The notes under the pieces were generated by a model, which had not been told where the DNA came from, ran no database searches, and saw only the letters and a list, made by a program, of their open reading frames with translations. Position numbers and translations under genes: made by a program. A DNA stretch of 64,000 nt, from the NCBI RefSeq assembly GCF_040358255.1, contig NZ_CP132938.1:4960001-5024000 (forward strand), given 5' to 3'. How positions within the stretch are numbered: the stretch's first letter is position 1; each line of letters starts with the position of its first letter. The DNA comes from Tunturibacter gelidoferens. GTDB taxonomy: Bacteria; Acidobacteriota; Terriglobia; Terriglobales; Acidobacteriaceae. Of this stretch, positions 44,368 to 53,948 are shown in pieces.

Positions 44368-44821
44368 TGGAATCGATCATCGCTGCGGGAGCAAATGTTC
44401 TTATTCCCAGTTGTCCACCGCAGGTTAAGGTCTGTGGCGGAATGGAAAGCGACACGGATTCGTTGACGCCACCGCCCAGAATCGTATGTGGCAGGAGTTG
44501 CCGCAATTTACCGGCAAGCTGTTCCGCTGAATTCAAGTCCTGTTGCCGGATCGTGCCCCATACCCCCACGTAGGTGGCGTAGATCATGCCTGGATCGAGA
44601 CCCTGGATCGTGTCGAGGACGTGTTTCTGGTCGGTCGCGCTGAATAGGCTCATCCGTGTACTCACAACGCCCTTGGAGATCGCCGTGTTCAGAGAATAAA
44701 GATCAGGTTTTGGCGGAACGGGTTCCGCCTGCTGTGCATCCGTCATGCGGCATAATCCAAGGGTGACGAGGAAAAGAACGTTCAGAGCAGGTTTGCATTT
44801 CCTTTGGCTCTTTGGACTCAC
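44368..44821 (-). pseudogene. Exported protein truncated at the IS110 junction
   Basis: Start GTG 44821 gives a signal-peptide-like N-terminus (SPKSQRKCKPALNVLFLVTL then GLCRMTDAQQ) and a soluble domain (DLYSLNTAISKGVVSTRMSL; IQGLDPGMIYATYVGVWG). After about 150 residues the frame runs antisense through the IS110 fragment, so the original C-terminus is lost. The family is not recognised. It is divergent from the secreted glycosidase-like gene and may once have belonged to that set. Confidence 0.55.
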
Positions 44822-45094
44822 TTGGGCATCCGTCGGTATGTTTTGATTGCAACAAGAGAGCAAGCCGTCGCAACTGTGAAAAGGAATTTTCTCATCGGCT
44901 ATCCTCTTTTCGGGGGCGGAAGCGGCATTACTACTTCCGGCTACAACCCTATCCTCAATGCAGAGTTGTGGGGTGTGCGGCGATGGTCTGTGTAATCCAG
45001 TCGCAACATGGATCATACCGTCGTGTCTCTATGGATGTCCGGGGCACAGTGCAGCTCCAGGTTTCTCCAAATTGAGTATAGGGAGAGGGTTCGC

Positions 45095-47629
45095 ATGGAT
45101 GGAGTCAACCGTACAGGACTATTGGCAGCCTGGTTTATCACCTTCTTGCTCGTCGGGCCGGCGCTGGTTAGAGGACAGAATCTGGTTGTAGGAGCCAATG
45201 TTGTCAATCCAATGCGCGCGAGTGTCGCTAATCAGAATGCGCTGCTCGATCAGCTCAAGGCGGCTTCCGTACAGGTCATTCGCTGCGGCATCTCGAATGA
45301 CGACAAAGGTATCGATTTTGCAAAGCGAGCCGCTGCGCACGGTATCAGTCTCCAGCTGATCGTTAGTGCCGAATATCTGCCCAACGCGCCATCCCGGCCT
45401 TACCAACCTGATCAGTTTCCGCAAATGTGGGGCGGACATCCACTCTCATGGGCCGATCCCGCAGCTTCTAAGGCCATCTTCCAGAAACTCTTCGACAGCC
45501 TCGATGCGAACAACGTTCGCCTGGCGGGCGTGGAACTCGGCAACGAGATTAACTGGGCCGCTTTTAACCCGGAGTTTCCTCTGCCGGGCGAGGGGAAAAT
45601 CCTGAACATCGAGGATCTCAACAACGATCCCGAGGGAAAGCAAATTGCGCAAGGGTTTCTTCAGTACATCAAAATACTGGCTGCGCTCAAAGAGGTCCGC
45701 GACCATTCCCGTCTGAATCGAATGGCGTCTATCATCTCCGCAGGCCTGGTCAATGCTAGAGATGGAGATAAGCTCTACAACAACAAAAAAGAGGACATGG
45801 TCAGTCTCGCCGCAACGATAGCGTTTCTCCGCGCGCACGGATTAGATTTCCTGGTCGATGCTTACGGTATTCACACCTACCCTTCCAGTTCGCAGCCCGG
45901 CAATCCTGCTGCAGCGGCAGGGAGGCTCGACCGGCTAACCGACGTGGACTTGGCGCTATGCCGTCCCGAAGGCTCATCGGAAGGAAAGCCCTGCTGGATC
46001 ACTGAATGGGGCTTTCCCAACAGCGACATTTCCTGCCCGCCAAATGAAGCCAACCGCACGCTTCTCATCGAAGAACTCCGCCATGACTTCGACGCGTTCG
46101 CTACCGAGCATCGCCTCATCGGCATCGACTACTTTGCCTGGAATTCCGATCCATGGTCAAAGACAGTTGACGTCGACAGTGTCTATCGCTGCGGCGCTCT
46201 CACAGAAAGCGGTCGGCAAGCCATTGCTCCGCCGGGGCAAGTCAATATGCCCGATCCCACCGCTACGCTTCGCATTCGCGTTGGGGTCCCGCTCGTCGCC
46301 CGAGGACCGGCACCCAACATCGCCGACGCCGCGTTCACCGCTATTCAGCTTCCTGACGGAAAATTTCGCGGCTTCACAGCTGGCGGAACGACATGGGCCA
46401 TCGACGGCAGTCACCCCTACGACATGGGTGGAGCAGGCGTGGCCGTGGTTAAGCCCGGACCACCCAACACCCCGGATTCCTGCGGCCAGTGGATCGTGCA
46501 TGTCGAGCTCGAAGGCCGGACGCTCTATGGCTGGAACCACAACGAAACAGCCTGCAACTATGCTCGCGGCGGACAGACCCACGCCAGCATGGCTCTCGCG
46601 ACCTCTACCGACTATGGCCTGACCTGGAAGACTGCAGGGCCGATCATTACCGGCACCGATCCGCCCGCGGATGGCAAGGAGACCGGCGACAGTTGCACCA
46701 ATGTTGTGCGCGGGCAGGACGATTACGACTATGCCTATTGCCTTCACAATGGGGGGCACTCATGGGACGGTGGTTATGCATTTGCTGCTCGCGCTCCATC
46801 TTCCAATCTTGGTCCCGGCCAGTGGAAGAAATATTTCAATGGCACCTGGTCTCAGTCTGGCGTTGGCGGCCAGTCCAGCAAAATCGACGGAAGTGGCTCT
46901 GCTTGGTGGAATACAGCTGGCGAGACCCTTGGTGTCAACTGGGTCAAAGGGGGGCTTGGCCTGATCGCCTCGAGCGATCACTTGCATTTTGTTTCTGTGC
47001 TCCCGCAGCCTCTGGTGTTGGCTGAGCCCGGTGACTGGTCGCGTAAAAACGGTCTCGAACTCATCTCCTATCCCGATCTCATCGATGCCACGACTGGCCT
47101 CAACCAACTGGGCGACCACTGGTTGCTGACGTATATGTATCTCAATCCCGGCGAGAGCTTTGGCAAGCGCTACCTGGTCTTTCGGCCGGTCGACATCTCA
47201 TGGACTCGGGCACCAGGCGAGCCATTGGTGGGAGAGATGCTCACACACTGGTACGACGCGATCTCGCATGATCACTGGACGACCATCGCGCCTGTCCCCG
47301 GCAACTATTCTGCTTACCGGCTTGTCGCTCAGCTCGGGTACATGATGACCATTCCCGATCCATCCCGGCCTACGGTTGAGCTCGAAGAATGCATCAGCAA
47401 ATGGCCCGGTCATCCCGACCGCATCCTTAATCAGAAAGGTGTCTGCGAGACGCAGGATTATCAACGCTTGCGCAGTGCGGGATTCGTCTATGCGACCGCA
47501 CAGCCCAGCACACAACCCGTGTATCGCTGCTACTCAGATACCGAGCACTCCCATTTTGCCTCCAACAGCGAGGACTGTAACGGTATGGGAAAGCGGGAGG
47601 CCCTGCTCGGCTACGATCTGAAGCAATGA
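45095..47629 (+). CDS. Secreted clan-A-type glycoside hydrolase fused to sialidase-like propeller and C-terminal repeat domain
   Basis: An 844-residue exported protein; start ATG 45095 follows GGGAGAGGG. After the signal peptide (TGLLAAWFITFLLVGPALVRG), residues about 30-410 look like a TIM barrel with the clan GH-A catalytic pair: LGNEIN (acid/base Glu151) and WITEWGFPN (nucleophile Glu304). Residues about 420-730 form a sialidase-like propeller (STDYGLTWKTAGPIITGTDP). The last 110 residues match the DUF5648-like module (QPVYRCYSDTEHSHF ... LLGYDL). The barrel probably cleaves a beta-linked polysaccharide outside the cell; the propeller may bind it. The glycan is unknown. It is followed by two paralogues of its parts. 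Confidence 0.75.
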   Translation: MDGVNRTGLLAAWFITFLLVGPALVRGQNLVVGANVVNPMRASVANQNALLDQLKAASVQVIRCGISNDDKGIDFAKRAAAHGISLQLIVSAEYLPNAPSRPYQPDQFPQMWGGHPLSWADPAASKAIFQKLFDSLDANNVRLAGVELGNEINWAAFNPEFPLPGEGKILNIEDLNNDPEGKQIAQGFLQYIKILAALKEVRDHSRLNRMASIISAGLVNARDGDKLYNNKKEDMVSLAATIAFLRAHGLDFLVDAYGIHTYPSSSQPGNPAAAAGRLDRLTDVDLALCRPEGSSEGKPCWITEWGFPNSDISCPPNEANRTLLIEELRHDFDAFATEHRLIGIDYFAWNSDPWSKTVDVDSVYRCGALTESGRQAIAPPGQVNMPDPTATLRIRVGVPLVARGPAPNIADAAFTAIQLPDGKFRGFTAGGTTWAIDGSHPYDMGGAGVAVVKPGPPNTPDSCGQWIVHVELEGRTLYGWNHNETACNYARGGQTHASMALATSTDYGLTWKTAGPIITGTDPPADGKETGDSCTNVVRGQDDYDYAYCLHNGGHSWDGGYAFAARAPSSNLGPGQWKKYFNGTWSQSGVGGQSSKIDGSGSAWWNTAGETLGVNWVKGGLGLIASSDHLHFVSVLPQPLVLAEPGDWSRKNGLELISYPDLIDATTGLNQLGDHWLLTYMYLNPGESFGKRYLVFRPVDISWTRAPGEPLVGEMLTHWYDAISHDHWTTIAPVPGNYSAYRLVAQLGYMMTIPDPSRPTVELEECISKWPGHPDRILNQKGVCETQDYQRLRSAGFVYATAQPSTQPVYRCYSDTEHSHFASNSEDCNGMGKREALLGYDLKQ

Positions 47630-47788
47630 CCCGAACGGCAAACCACTCGGCGATCATTCATGCATTGGGTCGTTGAGATCTACAAGCAGAGTGATCTTTC
47701 AGCCCCCCTAATGGCTGTCTTGATCTTTGTTTTGGCTTGTTGCACTGCGACCAAAACTCTGACAACTCAATTGGGTCTAAACAAACGC

Positions 47789-49273
47789 ATGCTCAAAATG
47801 AAGCGAATAAACATGCCCGCAGTTTTCTGCACTGTGACAGTTCTTTCGTTGCTGTCCGGTACGGTCTGGGCACAGAGCACAGCGAATGTGCAGCCGGACT
47901 CTACTGCCTGCCTTCAGTGCATTCAGGTCCGTGTTGGTCTTCCCCGTATCGTGCGCGGCCCCGTCGTGGCTGTCATAGACAATCACTTCACTGAGATCCC
48001 CCTTCCCAATGGAGGCTTCCGCGGCTTTGACGCGCACAGCGAGACGTACGCGATCGATGGGCATTCTCCGTGGGATATGGGTGGCCCGGAGCGCACCGTT
48101 CTCAGTCCCGGTAGGCCCGAAACATATGACTCCTGCGGGCAATGGCTGAACCATACCGAGCCTGTTGGCAATACGACCGTCGGTTTTATCCATGCCGAAA
48201 CCGCGTGCCACTACCAAGCCAATTTTCAAACCCATATGTCGACGTCCCTTGCTGTCTCTACCGACTATGGATTGACCTGGAAGAGCTACGGACAAATTCT
48301 CACTGGCACGGATATGCCCACTGCCAATAAACAAACGGGGGAAGGCTCCTGCAGCACGGTTAATGGGCAGGACGGCTACTACTACGCCTACTGCTTCCGG
48401 AATAGGGATGGAGCGCTCATCGTGGCGCGCGGACCTGTCTCCGATCCGCTACCTGGCAAGTGGGCGAAGTTCTTTCAAGGCCGGTGGGACCAACCGGGAC
48501 TGGGAGGCGATGCGACGCGTCTCATGAATGGTTCAGGCGTCAGCGTAGCCCGCTGGGCAACAACTGGCGAACTGGTGTTCACAGGCTGGGTGCATGGCGG
48601 ACTGGGGCTCTTCCTAAGTAACGACCATACGACGCTTGCCAGTCTGCCAGAGCCGCTCTTGGGGCTCGATCCTGCAACATCCGCGCTTCCCCCTCCCTAC
48701 GAACGCATTCTGTATCCAGTCTTGCTCGATGCAAAAACAGGAGCCAATCAGCTCTCGAATTCGTGGCTGCTGGTCTATGCTTATTGGCCACCCCATGAAG
48801 GCCGCGAGATGGAGTACCTCGTCTTCCGCGATGTAACCGTGTCGCTATCAAGCAAACCCGTCTCATCGCAAATCGGTATTCTGCTGGCACGTTGGTATGA
48901 CGCAGCGCTGCATGATCGCTGGTCTACTACGGCTCCTGTTCCCGGCAATTACAGTTCTTACAAACTTGAGAAAGAGTCCGGTTATCTGATGACGGTTGCC
49001 GATGAAGCCAAACCCTCCGTCGAACTGGAAGACTGCGTTACTCAGCGGCCCGGACATCCTGACCATATGCTCGCAGAGAAAGGATTTTGCGAGACTAACA
49101 ACTATCGACGCCTGCGCACAGCGGGTTGGGTGTATGCGAAAGCGCAACTAGGAACGATCCCACTTTACCGTTGCTACAACTCCAAGGATCAGTCTCACTT
49201 CGCGTCCAATGAGCCGGACTGCGAGAAGCTGGGAGACTCAGAGAAATTACTCGGGTATACCCTGGAACAATAA
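47789..49273 (+). CDS. Secreted sialidase-like propeller with DUF5648-like C-terminus (no barrel)
   Basis: A roughly 494-residue exported paralogue of the C-terminal two thirds of the preceding protein. Signal peptide: INMPAVFCTVTVLSLLSGTVWAQ. Propeller features are the same (STDYGLTWKSYGQILTGTDM; RWDQPGLGGDATRLMNGSG), as is the C-terminal module (IPLYRCYNSKDQSHFASNEP ... LLGYTLEQ). The start is uncertain: ATG 47789 or 47798; a longer frame from 47660 adds a membrane-like stretch. No canonical sialidase arginine triad or Asp boxes could be confirmed, so binding rather than hydrolysis is plausible. It is probably co-transcribed with the gene upstream. Confidence 0.72.
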   Translation: MLKMKRINMPAVFCTVTVLSLLSGTVWAQSTANVQPDSTACLQCIQVRVGLPRIVRGPVVAVIDNHFTEIPLPNGGFRGFDAHSETYAIDGHSPWDMGGPERTVLSPGRPETYDSCGQWLNHTEPVGNTTVGFIHAETACHYQANFQTHMSTSLAVSTDYGLTWKSYGQILTGTDMPTANKQTGEGSCSTVNGQDGYYYAYCFRNRDGALIVARGPVSDPLPGKWAKFFQGRWDQPGLGGDATRLMNGSGVSVARWATTGELVFTGWVHGGLGLFLSNDHTTLASLPEPLLGLDPATSALPPPYERILYPVLLDAKTGANQLSNSWLLVYAYWPPHEGREMEYLVFRDVTVSLSSKPVSSQIGILLARWYDAALHDRWSTTAPVPGNYSSYKLEKESGYLMTVADEAKPSVELEDCVTQRPGHPDHMLAEKGFCETNNYRRLRTAGWVYAKAQLGTIPLYRCYNSKDQSHFASNEPDCEKLGDSEKLLGYTLEQ

Positions 49274-49306
49274 ATAAAGTTGACCGTCAAGGTGAAGGAG
49301 ATATTC

Positions 49307-50050
49307 GTGCCAGCAACTGAGCGATCTGGTTTTTCAGTAGTTCTCTACGCCATGACATTTCTTTCGTTGCTTTTCGAATTCGGCGCGGCTTCCGCTCAGG
49401 ACGTCGTCCGAGGAGTCAACTTCGTTCATCCCTTGCAATTCAACGCAGCAGACCAGGATGCCAACCTTGCTCACATCAAATCAGCCGGAATCCGCGTCAT
49501 CAGGTTTGGGATCGAAGAGGATCTGGATAAGAACATAGATTTTATGAAGCGGGCCTATGCCCAGAACATTGCGACTGTTCTGATCCTCCATGGCAAATAT
49601 GCTCCTAACGCTCCCGTGCGGCCCTATCGTCCCAAGGAGTTTCCGGGGATGTGGGAAGGTCCGCCGATGTCCTACCTCGATCCTGATCTTTCCCGGCAAT
49701 ATTTTCAGCAGGTGATGGATAAGCTGGACGCCAATGGAATCGTTCTGGCCGGGCTGGAATTGGAGAATGAGATCAACATGGCGGGAAATAACCCGGACTT
49801 TCGTTTGCTCGGCGAAGGCAGAGTCCTCGGCCTGAACGATCTGTATCACGATCCTGAAGGACAGCAGGTTGCCAAGGGCTATCTGCAATACCTAAAAGAG
49901 CTAACTGCGCTGAAACAGGTGCGCGATCATTCAAAGCTCAACCAGCGCACGCCGCTGCTTCCCACAAGCTTGGTGGATATTGAGCAGGAGGGACCATGGC
50001 CAACGCCGAAAAACTATGACGGGGTCAGCCTGGGCGTTCCAACGCCATAA
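49307..50050 (+). pseudogene. Barrel-only paralogue of the clan-A glycosidase, truncated
   Basis: A 247-codon gene starting at GTG 49307 with AAGGAG six bases upstream and a signal peptide (SVVLYAMTFLSLLFEFGAASAQ). It parallels residues 30-240 of the 844-residue protein: VNFVHPLQFNAADQDANLAH, GLELENEINMAG with the acid/base Glu, and KQVRDHSKLNQRTPLL. It stops just before the part with the second catalytic glutamate, ending in an unrelated NYDGVSLGVPTP tail. Its stop codon abuts that of the convergent dehydrogenase with no base between, so a deletion probably joined the two. Hydrolase activity is not expected. Confidence 0.65.
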
Positions 50051-51568
50051 CTAGTCCAGGTTGATCCAGACTGACTTTGACTCACTGACTGCGTTCAGCG
50101 TATCCAAACACTTATCGCGGCCGATGCCTGACTGCTTGAAGCCGCCCCAAGGTTGCGTCATATCTCCCAGGTCGTAACAGTTCACCCACACAACGCCGGC
50201 CTCCAGGTCGCGAGCTACTTTGTGCGCGGTGGTAACGTCCGATGTCCACACACTGGCCGACAATCCATAAATGCTGTCATTGGCGATGGCGACAGCTTCA
50301 TCGATTGTCTCAAACGGCAGCACGGTGGCCACCGGTCCAAAGACTTCCTCACGCGCGATTCGCATCCCGTTGTTCACCCCAGTGAACAAAGTAGGTTCAA
50401 CATAGGCTCCGTGGTCGAATCCCTCCGGCGTTTGGCCGCCCAACACCAGCTTGGCGCCTTCCTGCGTTGCGAGATTTATTTCTGAAAGAACGCTCGTTTG
50501 CTGATTTCGGCTAGCCAACGGCCCCATCGTAGTCGCGGTGTCCAGTGGATCTCCGATCAGGACGGTCTGGCGTGTTCTGGCTTTGAACCTCTCTACAAAA
50601 TCATCATGAATACTGGCATCCACCAGGAGGCGCGAACCGGCGCTGCACATCTCTCCCTTATTGCCGTAAATGCCGTTGACCGCATATTCGACCGCAACGT
50701 CGAGATCGGGCACATTGGCAGTGATGATCTGCGGCGACTTGCCACCTGTCTCCACGGTGACCCGCTTCAGATTCGATTGACCCGAATACACCATCATCAT
50801 CTTTCCGACATCGGTCGAACCCGTGAAACTGATCTTGTTGACGTCTGGGTGAAGCGCAAGAGCTTTGCCCACCGTACCGCCTGTTCCATGGACTATGTTG
50901 AGGACGCCCGGCGGCCCGCCGGCTTCCAGAAAGAGCTGTCCCAGTAAGGTTGCTGAAAAGGGTGAGATCTGTGCCGGTTTGAGAATGACGGAGTTGCCGA
51001 TCGCGAGAGCCGGCGCCACCTTCCACGCCGCAATCAGCAGCGGATAGTTCCAGGGTGCAATACAGGCAACCACGCCGATTGGCTGGCGCACAATATAGTG
51101 GAACGCATTCGGGGCCGTTGTCGTTACTACTCCTTCGACCTTGTCGATGGCTTCGCCGAAGAACCGGAAGGTCAAGGCTGCGGCAGCGACGTCGCCATTT
51201 GCATTGAGCATGTCGGCGATAGGCTTGCCGACATTGACTGAATCCATGAGTCCCAAACGAAGTGCATTTTCCGTGATTAGATCGGCCATTCGGTACATCA
51301 CCTGCATGCGGGCGCGCGGCTCCAGTCGAGACCAAACTCCCGCCCTGAATGCCGCACGCGCCGAGGTCACCGCGAGATCTACATCCTCGACGCCCCCCAT
51401 CGGTACCGATGCTAACGTTTCATCGTTCGCCGGGTTGACCGTTTCAAATCGTTGGCCGGAGATGGCATCGACCAGTTTGCCATCGATAACCATCCGCGTC
51501 TCGGGCCTGAGCGCCGAAGCTTGTTGGTGGAAGTCTTGCGTGGGGACCTGCATTTGCACCGTAGTCAT
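50051..51568 (-). CDS. Aldehyde dehydrogenase (betaine/aminobutyraldehyde type)
   Basis: A 505-residue NAD-dependent aldehyde dehydrogenase. PWNYPL, SFTGSTDVGK, VETGGKSPQI (general base Glu) and NKGEMCSAGSR (nucleophile Cys) are present, as is WGGFKQSGIGRD near the end. The layout fits the PuuC/BetB-like group acting on amino- or trimethylammonio-aldehydes. AAAGGAG precedes the ATG. It is the last gene of the operon after the fused Rieske oxygenase, with 40 bases between. It could oxidise the semialdehyde released when a quaternary amine is split (malic semialdehyde in the case of carnitine). That link is inference. Confidence 0.85.
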   Translation of the reverse strand: MTTVQMQVPTQDFHQQASALRPETRMVIDGKLVDAISGQRFETVNPANDETLASVPMGGVEDVDLAVTSARAAFRAGVWSRLEPRARMQVMYRMADLITENALRLGLMDSVNVGKPIADMLNANGDVAAAALTFRFFGEAIDKVEGVVTTTAPNAFHYIVRQPIGVVACIAPWNYPLLIAAWKVAPALAIGNSVILKPAQISPFSATLLGQLFLEAGGPPGVLNIVHGTGGTVGKALALHPDVNKISFTGSTDVGKMMMVYSGQSNLKRVTVETGGKSPQIITANVPDLDVAVEYAVNGIYGNKGEMCSAGSRLLVDASIHDDFVERFKARTRQTVLIGDPLDTATTMGPLASRNQQTSVLSEINLATQEGAKLVLGGQTPEGFDHGAYVEPTLFTGVNNGMRIAREEVFGPVATVLPFETIDEAVAIANDSIYGLSASVWTSDVTTAHKVARDLEAGVVWVNCYDLGDMTQPWGGFKQSGIGRDKCLDTLNAVSESKSVWINLD

Positions 51569-51608
51569 ACTCGTCTCCTTTGATCAAGGCTGTGGCAATG
51601 CACTGCCG

Positions 51609-53921
51609 CTATAGGTCGAGAACGACGTCCGGACGTCCGCCATTTTGGTTTTCGCCCTGAGCCTTTCGCGGCACGGAGCAGCAGGGCAGAATCTCCCCTT
51701 CGCCCCGGTCAGCCAGCGGTTCGTCGAGATACTCTACGGCGCCATGAACAATCTTTGTCTTGCACGTTCCGCAGATTCCCGAACGGCAGCCGAAAGCGGG
51801 AGCAAGCCCAGCCTCTTCCGCAAGCTCGAGCAGAGTGCCATCTTCCCGGGACCATGCCGTCTCGGTCCCAGACCGGGCAAATTTCACGTGGACCGCACTC
51901 CCGTTGTGCTCTTCCGAAGGCTTTCTCGGCAACTCCGGTTTAAGTACCGTTCCTGGACCGAAGGACTCGTAGTGAATTCGCTCAGGTCGAACGCCAGTCC
52001 CAACTAGTCCTGCGTAGAGCGAATTCATAAACTCAGATGGGCCGCACAGGTAGAAGTCGTAGTCGCCCGGAGGCACAAGCGCAGTCACAAGGGTGATATC
52101 GACGCGGCCCTTGCTGTGATAGGTAACGCCGATCTCGTCCTCGGGTGAGGGACCACTTAAGCAGACGTGCACGCTTAGCGTACGGTGCTCGACTGCGAGT
52201 TCCTGAATACGCTTGCCAAATGCGCGGACTCGGCCATTTTGCGCGCCGTGAATAAAGTGGATCGGCCGATAGGTGCCGGTGCGGCGGCCCTCCTCAACGA
52301 TGTGCTCGGCGATGGCCATCATTGGCGTGATGCCAACCCCGCCTGAGACAAGCACAACAGCTCGATTGCTGCTCTGGTCGAGAACGAACTTGCCGCGCGG
52401 CATCAAGGCGTGGAGACGAAAGCCGGTCTTCGCATTGGCGTACATGAACTGAGAGACCAGCGCAGCTCCCTCACCGCGCCTGATCGACAGCCGGTAGAAA
52501 TTGGGGTTGTAACAGGTTGAGATTGAATAGGTCCGCAAAGCGGGCTCTGTGCGGCCGGGGATCGTCACACGGATAGGCAGGAACTGACCTGGTTCCCAGC
52601 GATATAATGGGTCACCGTCTACGCGGCGGAGATAAAAGGAGCTGATGATTTCGCTCTCTCTTTCAACTTTGGCAACCTCTAGTTCCACATAGGAGTTGCG
52701 CTCGCTTTCCGCGGCGGCGGAAGCGGTTGGAGCTGCGCTGATTGTTGTCGAGACCGGGTGCGAGCTGGCTGCAGGCAATTCTTCGAGCCTCCCTGAGTTC
52801 TCAGACAACGCCTGGACAACGAGCTTTTGGAAATGGATGCAGAGGTGCTCGCTGTTGATCAGGAACCGGCCCCGATCAGGCATGCCACCCAAGAGCCCGT
52901 GCTGCACGGAATTGGTGAGAACGTCGTCTTCGTAACCCACCTTCTTGTTGAAGGCGATCAGATCATGAGCGAACTGCTCCGACACACCGGGCCCAAAATA
53001 TTGTTCCGAGAATCCCTTGGCCTTGTTCGGTCCGTCAGGGACCCAAACATCAATGGAGAGGTTAGGAAACCCCGGATTGATGTTGACCGTGACATTAGGC
53101 CACAACAGGTGATATTGAGCCTGCGTTATCTCGCCGCGCGCGTCATAGATTTCGACAGCGGTCTTGCCTTCGAGCGCCGACTGACGCACCTGCCCCAGCT
53201 GACTCGCGAACCAGCCATGCGTGGTGAGGTTGTAGTTTTCCTGCTTTACATCAATTGCTGCGCTAAAGCCGGGATGTGCCACGGCGCAGTGGTAACACTC
53301 GAGATAGTTCTCAAGCATCGTCTTCCAGTTCGCTTCGGCGGTCCAGGAGTCGCGGCTGTATAGCTCGAGACTTTCCAGGTGGATGCCGCTTCCAGCGAGG
53401 ATGTTGAGCAGATCGCCGTAGTACGAGGCAAGAGACTTTGCCTGGGAGTCAAGATTGACAAAGACGAATGGGCCCAGCGTCTCCGCTCGAAGCGGCAGAA
53501 GTGGATAGTCTTCCAGCCGGAAGTTGCGTTCAGCAGCCGAGCGCGGCGCGCCCTTTAGGCAACCGGTAAGATCGTAGGTCCAGGCGTGATATCCGCATTG
53601 CATCATCTTCGCGTTTCCGCGGCCCTTCATCACTTCATGCCTGCGATGGCGGCATACATTGACGAAGCCCGCCAACTCTACTTCGTTGCGGATCACGACA
53701 ACGGGTACTTCGCCCGCATAGCCGGTAATGTAGTCGCCCGGATTCGCCAGCTCCTTTGCCGGGCCTATGTAATTCCAGGTCTTCCGAAAAATCTTTTCGA
53801 TTTCACGCGTCGTGATAGCGGGGTCCGTGTACCAGTGGGCGGGAAGCGATTCGCCGCGATCAAGCGCTGCGAGCAAACTAGCGGGGGTCTCGGTGACTTG
53901 GCTTGGAATGATCTGGATCAT
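51609..53921 (-). CDS. Self-contained Rieske oxygenase fused to FAD/2Fe-2S reductase
   Basis: A 770-residue single chain holding both parts of a Rieske non-heme iron oxygenase. The Rieske cluster is bound by Cys90-x-His92 and Cys109-x2-His112. The mononuclear iron site is ENYLECYHCAVAH (Glu208 in the bridging place, His211, His216). An Ala/Ser-rich linker (about 374-410) leads to a reductase: FAD motif RTYSIS (463-468), NAD motif GGVGITPMM (527-535) and a plant-type 2Fe-2S domain (Cys712, 717, 720 and 747/748). The glutamate at the bridge and the NYxECYHC motif are seen in enzymes for quaternary amines (CntA, GbcA, Stc2), whose reductases are normally separate. Strong AAGGAGG upstream. Confidence 0.88.
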   Translation of the reverse strand: MIQIIPSQVTETPASLLAALDRGESLPAHWYTDPAITTREIEKIFRKTWNYIGPAKELANPGDYITGYAGEVPVVVIRNEVELAGFVNVCRHRRHEVMKGRGNAKMMQCGYHAWTYDLTGCLKGAPRSAAERNFRLEDYPLLPLRAETLGPFVFVNLDSQAKSLASYYGDLLNILAGSGIHLESLELYSRDSWTAEANWKTMLENYLECYHCAVAHPGFSAAIDVKQENYNLTTHGWFASQLGQVRQSALEGKTAVEIYDARGEITQAQYHLLWPNVTVNINPGFPNLSIDVWVPDGPNKAKGFSEQYFGPGVSEQFAHDLIAFNKKVGYEDDVLTNSVQHGLLGGMPDRGRFLINSEHLCIHFQKLVVQALSENSGRLEELPAASSHPVSTTISAAPTASAAAESERNSYVELEVAKVERESEIISSFYLRRVDGDPLYRWEPGQFLPIRVTIPGRTEPALRTYSISTCYNPNFYRLSIRRGEGAALVSQFMYANAKTGFRLHALMPRGKFVLDQSSNRAVVLVSGGVGITPMMAIAEHIVEEGRRTGTYRPIHFIHGAQNGRVRAFGKRIQELAVEHRTLSVHVCLSGPSPEDEIGVTYHSKGRVDITLVTALVPPGDYDFYLCGPSEFMNSLYAGLVGTGVRPERIHYESFGPGTVLKPELPRKPSEEHNGSAVHVKFARSGTETAWSREDGTLLELAEEAGLAPAFGCRSGICGTCKTKIVHGAVEYLDEPLADRGEGEILPCCSVPRKAQGENQNGGRPDVVLDL

Positions 53922-53948
53922 AGGATTTACCTCCTTGACTTACTCTTT

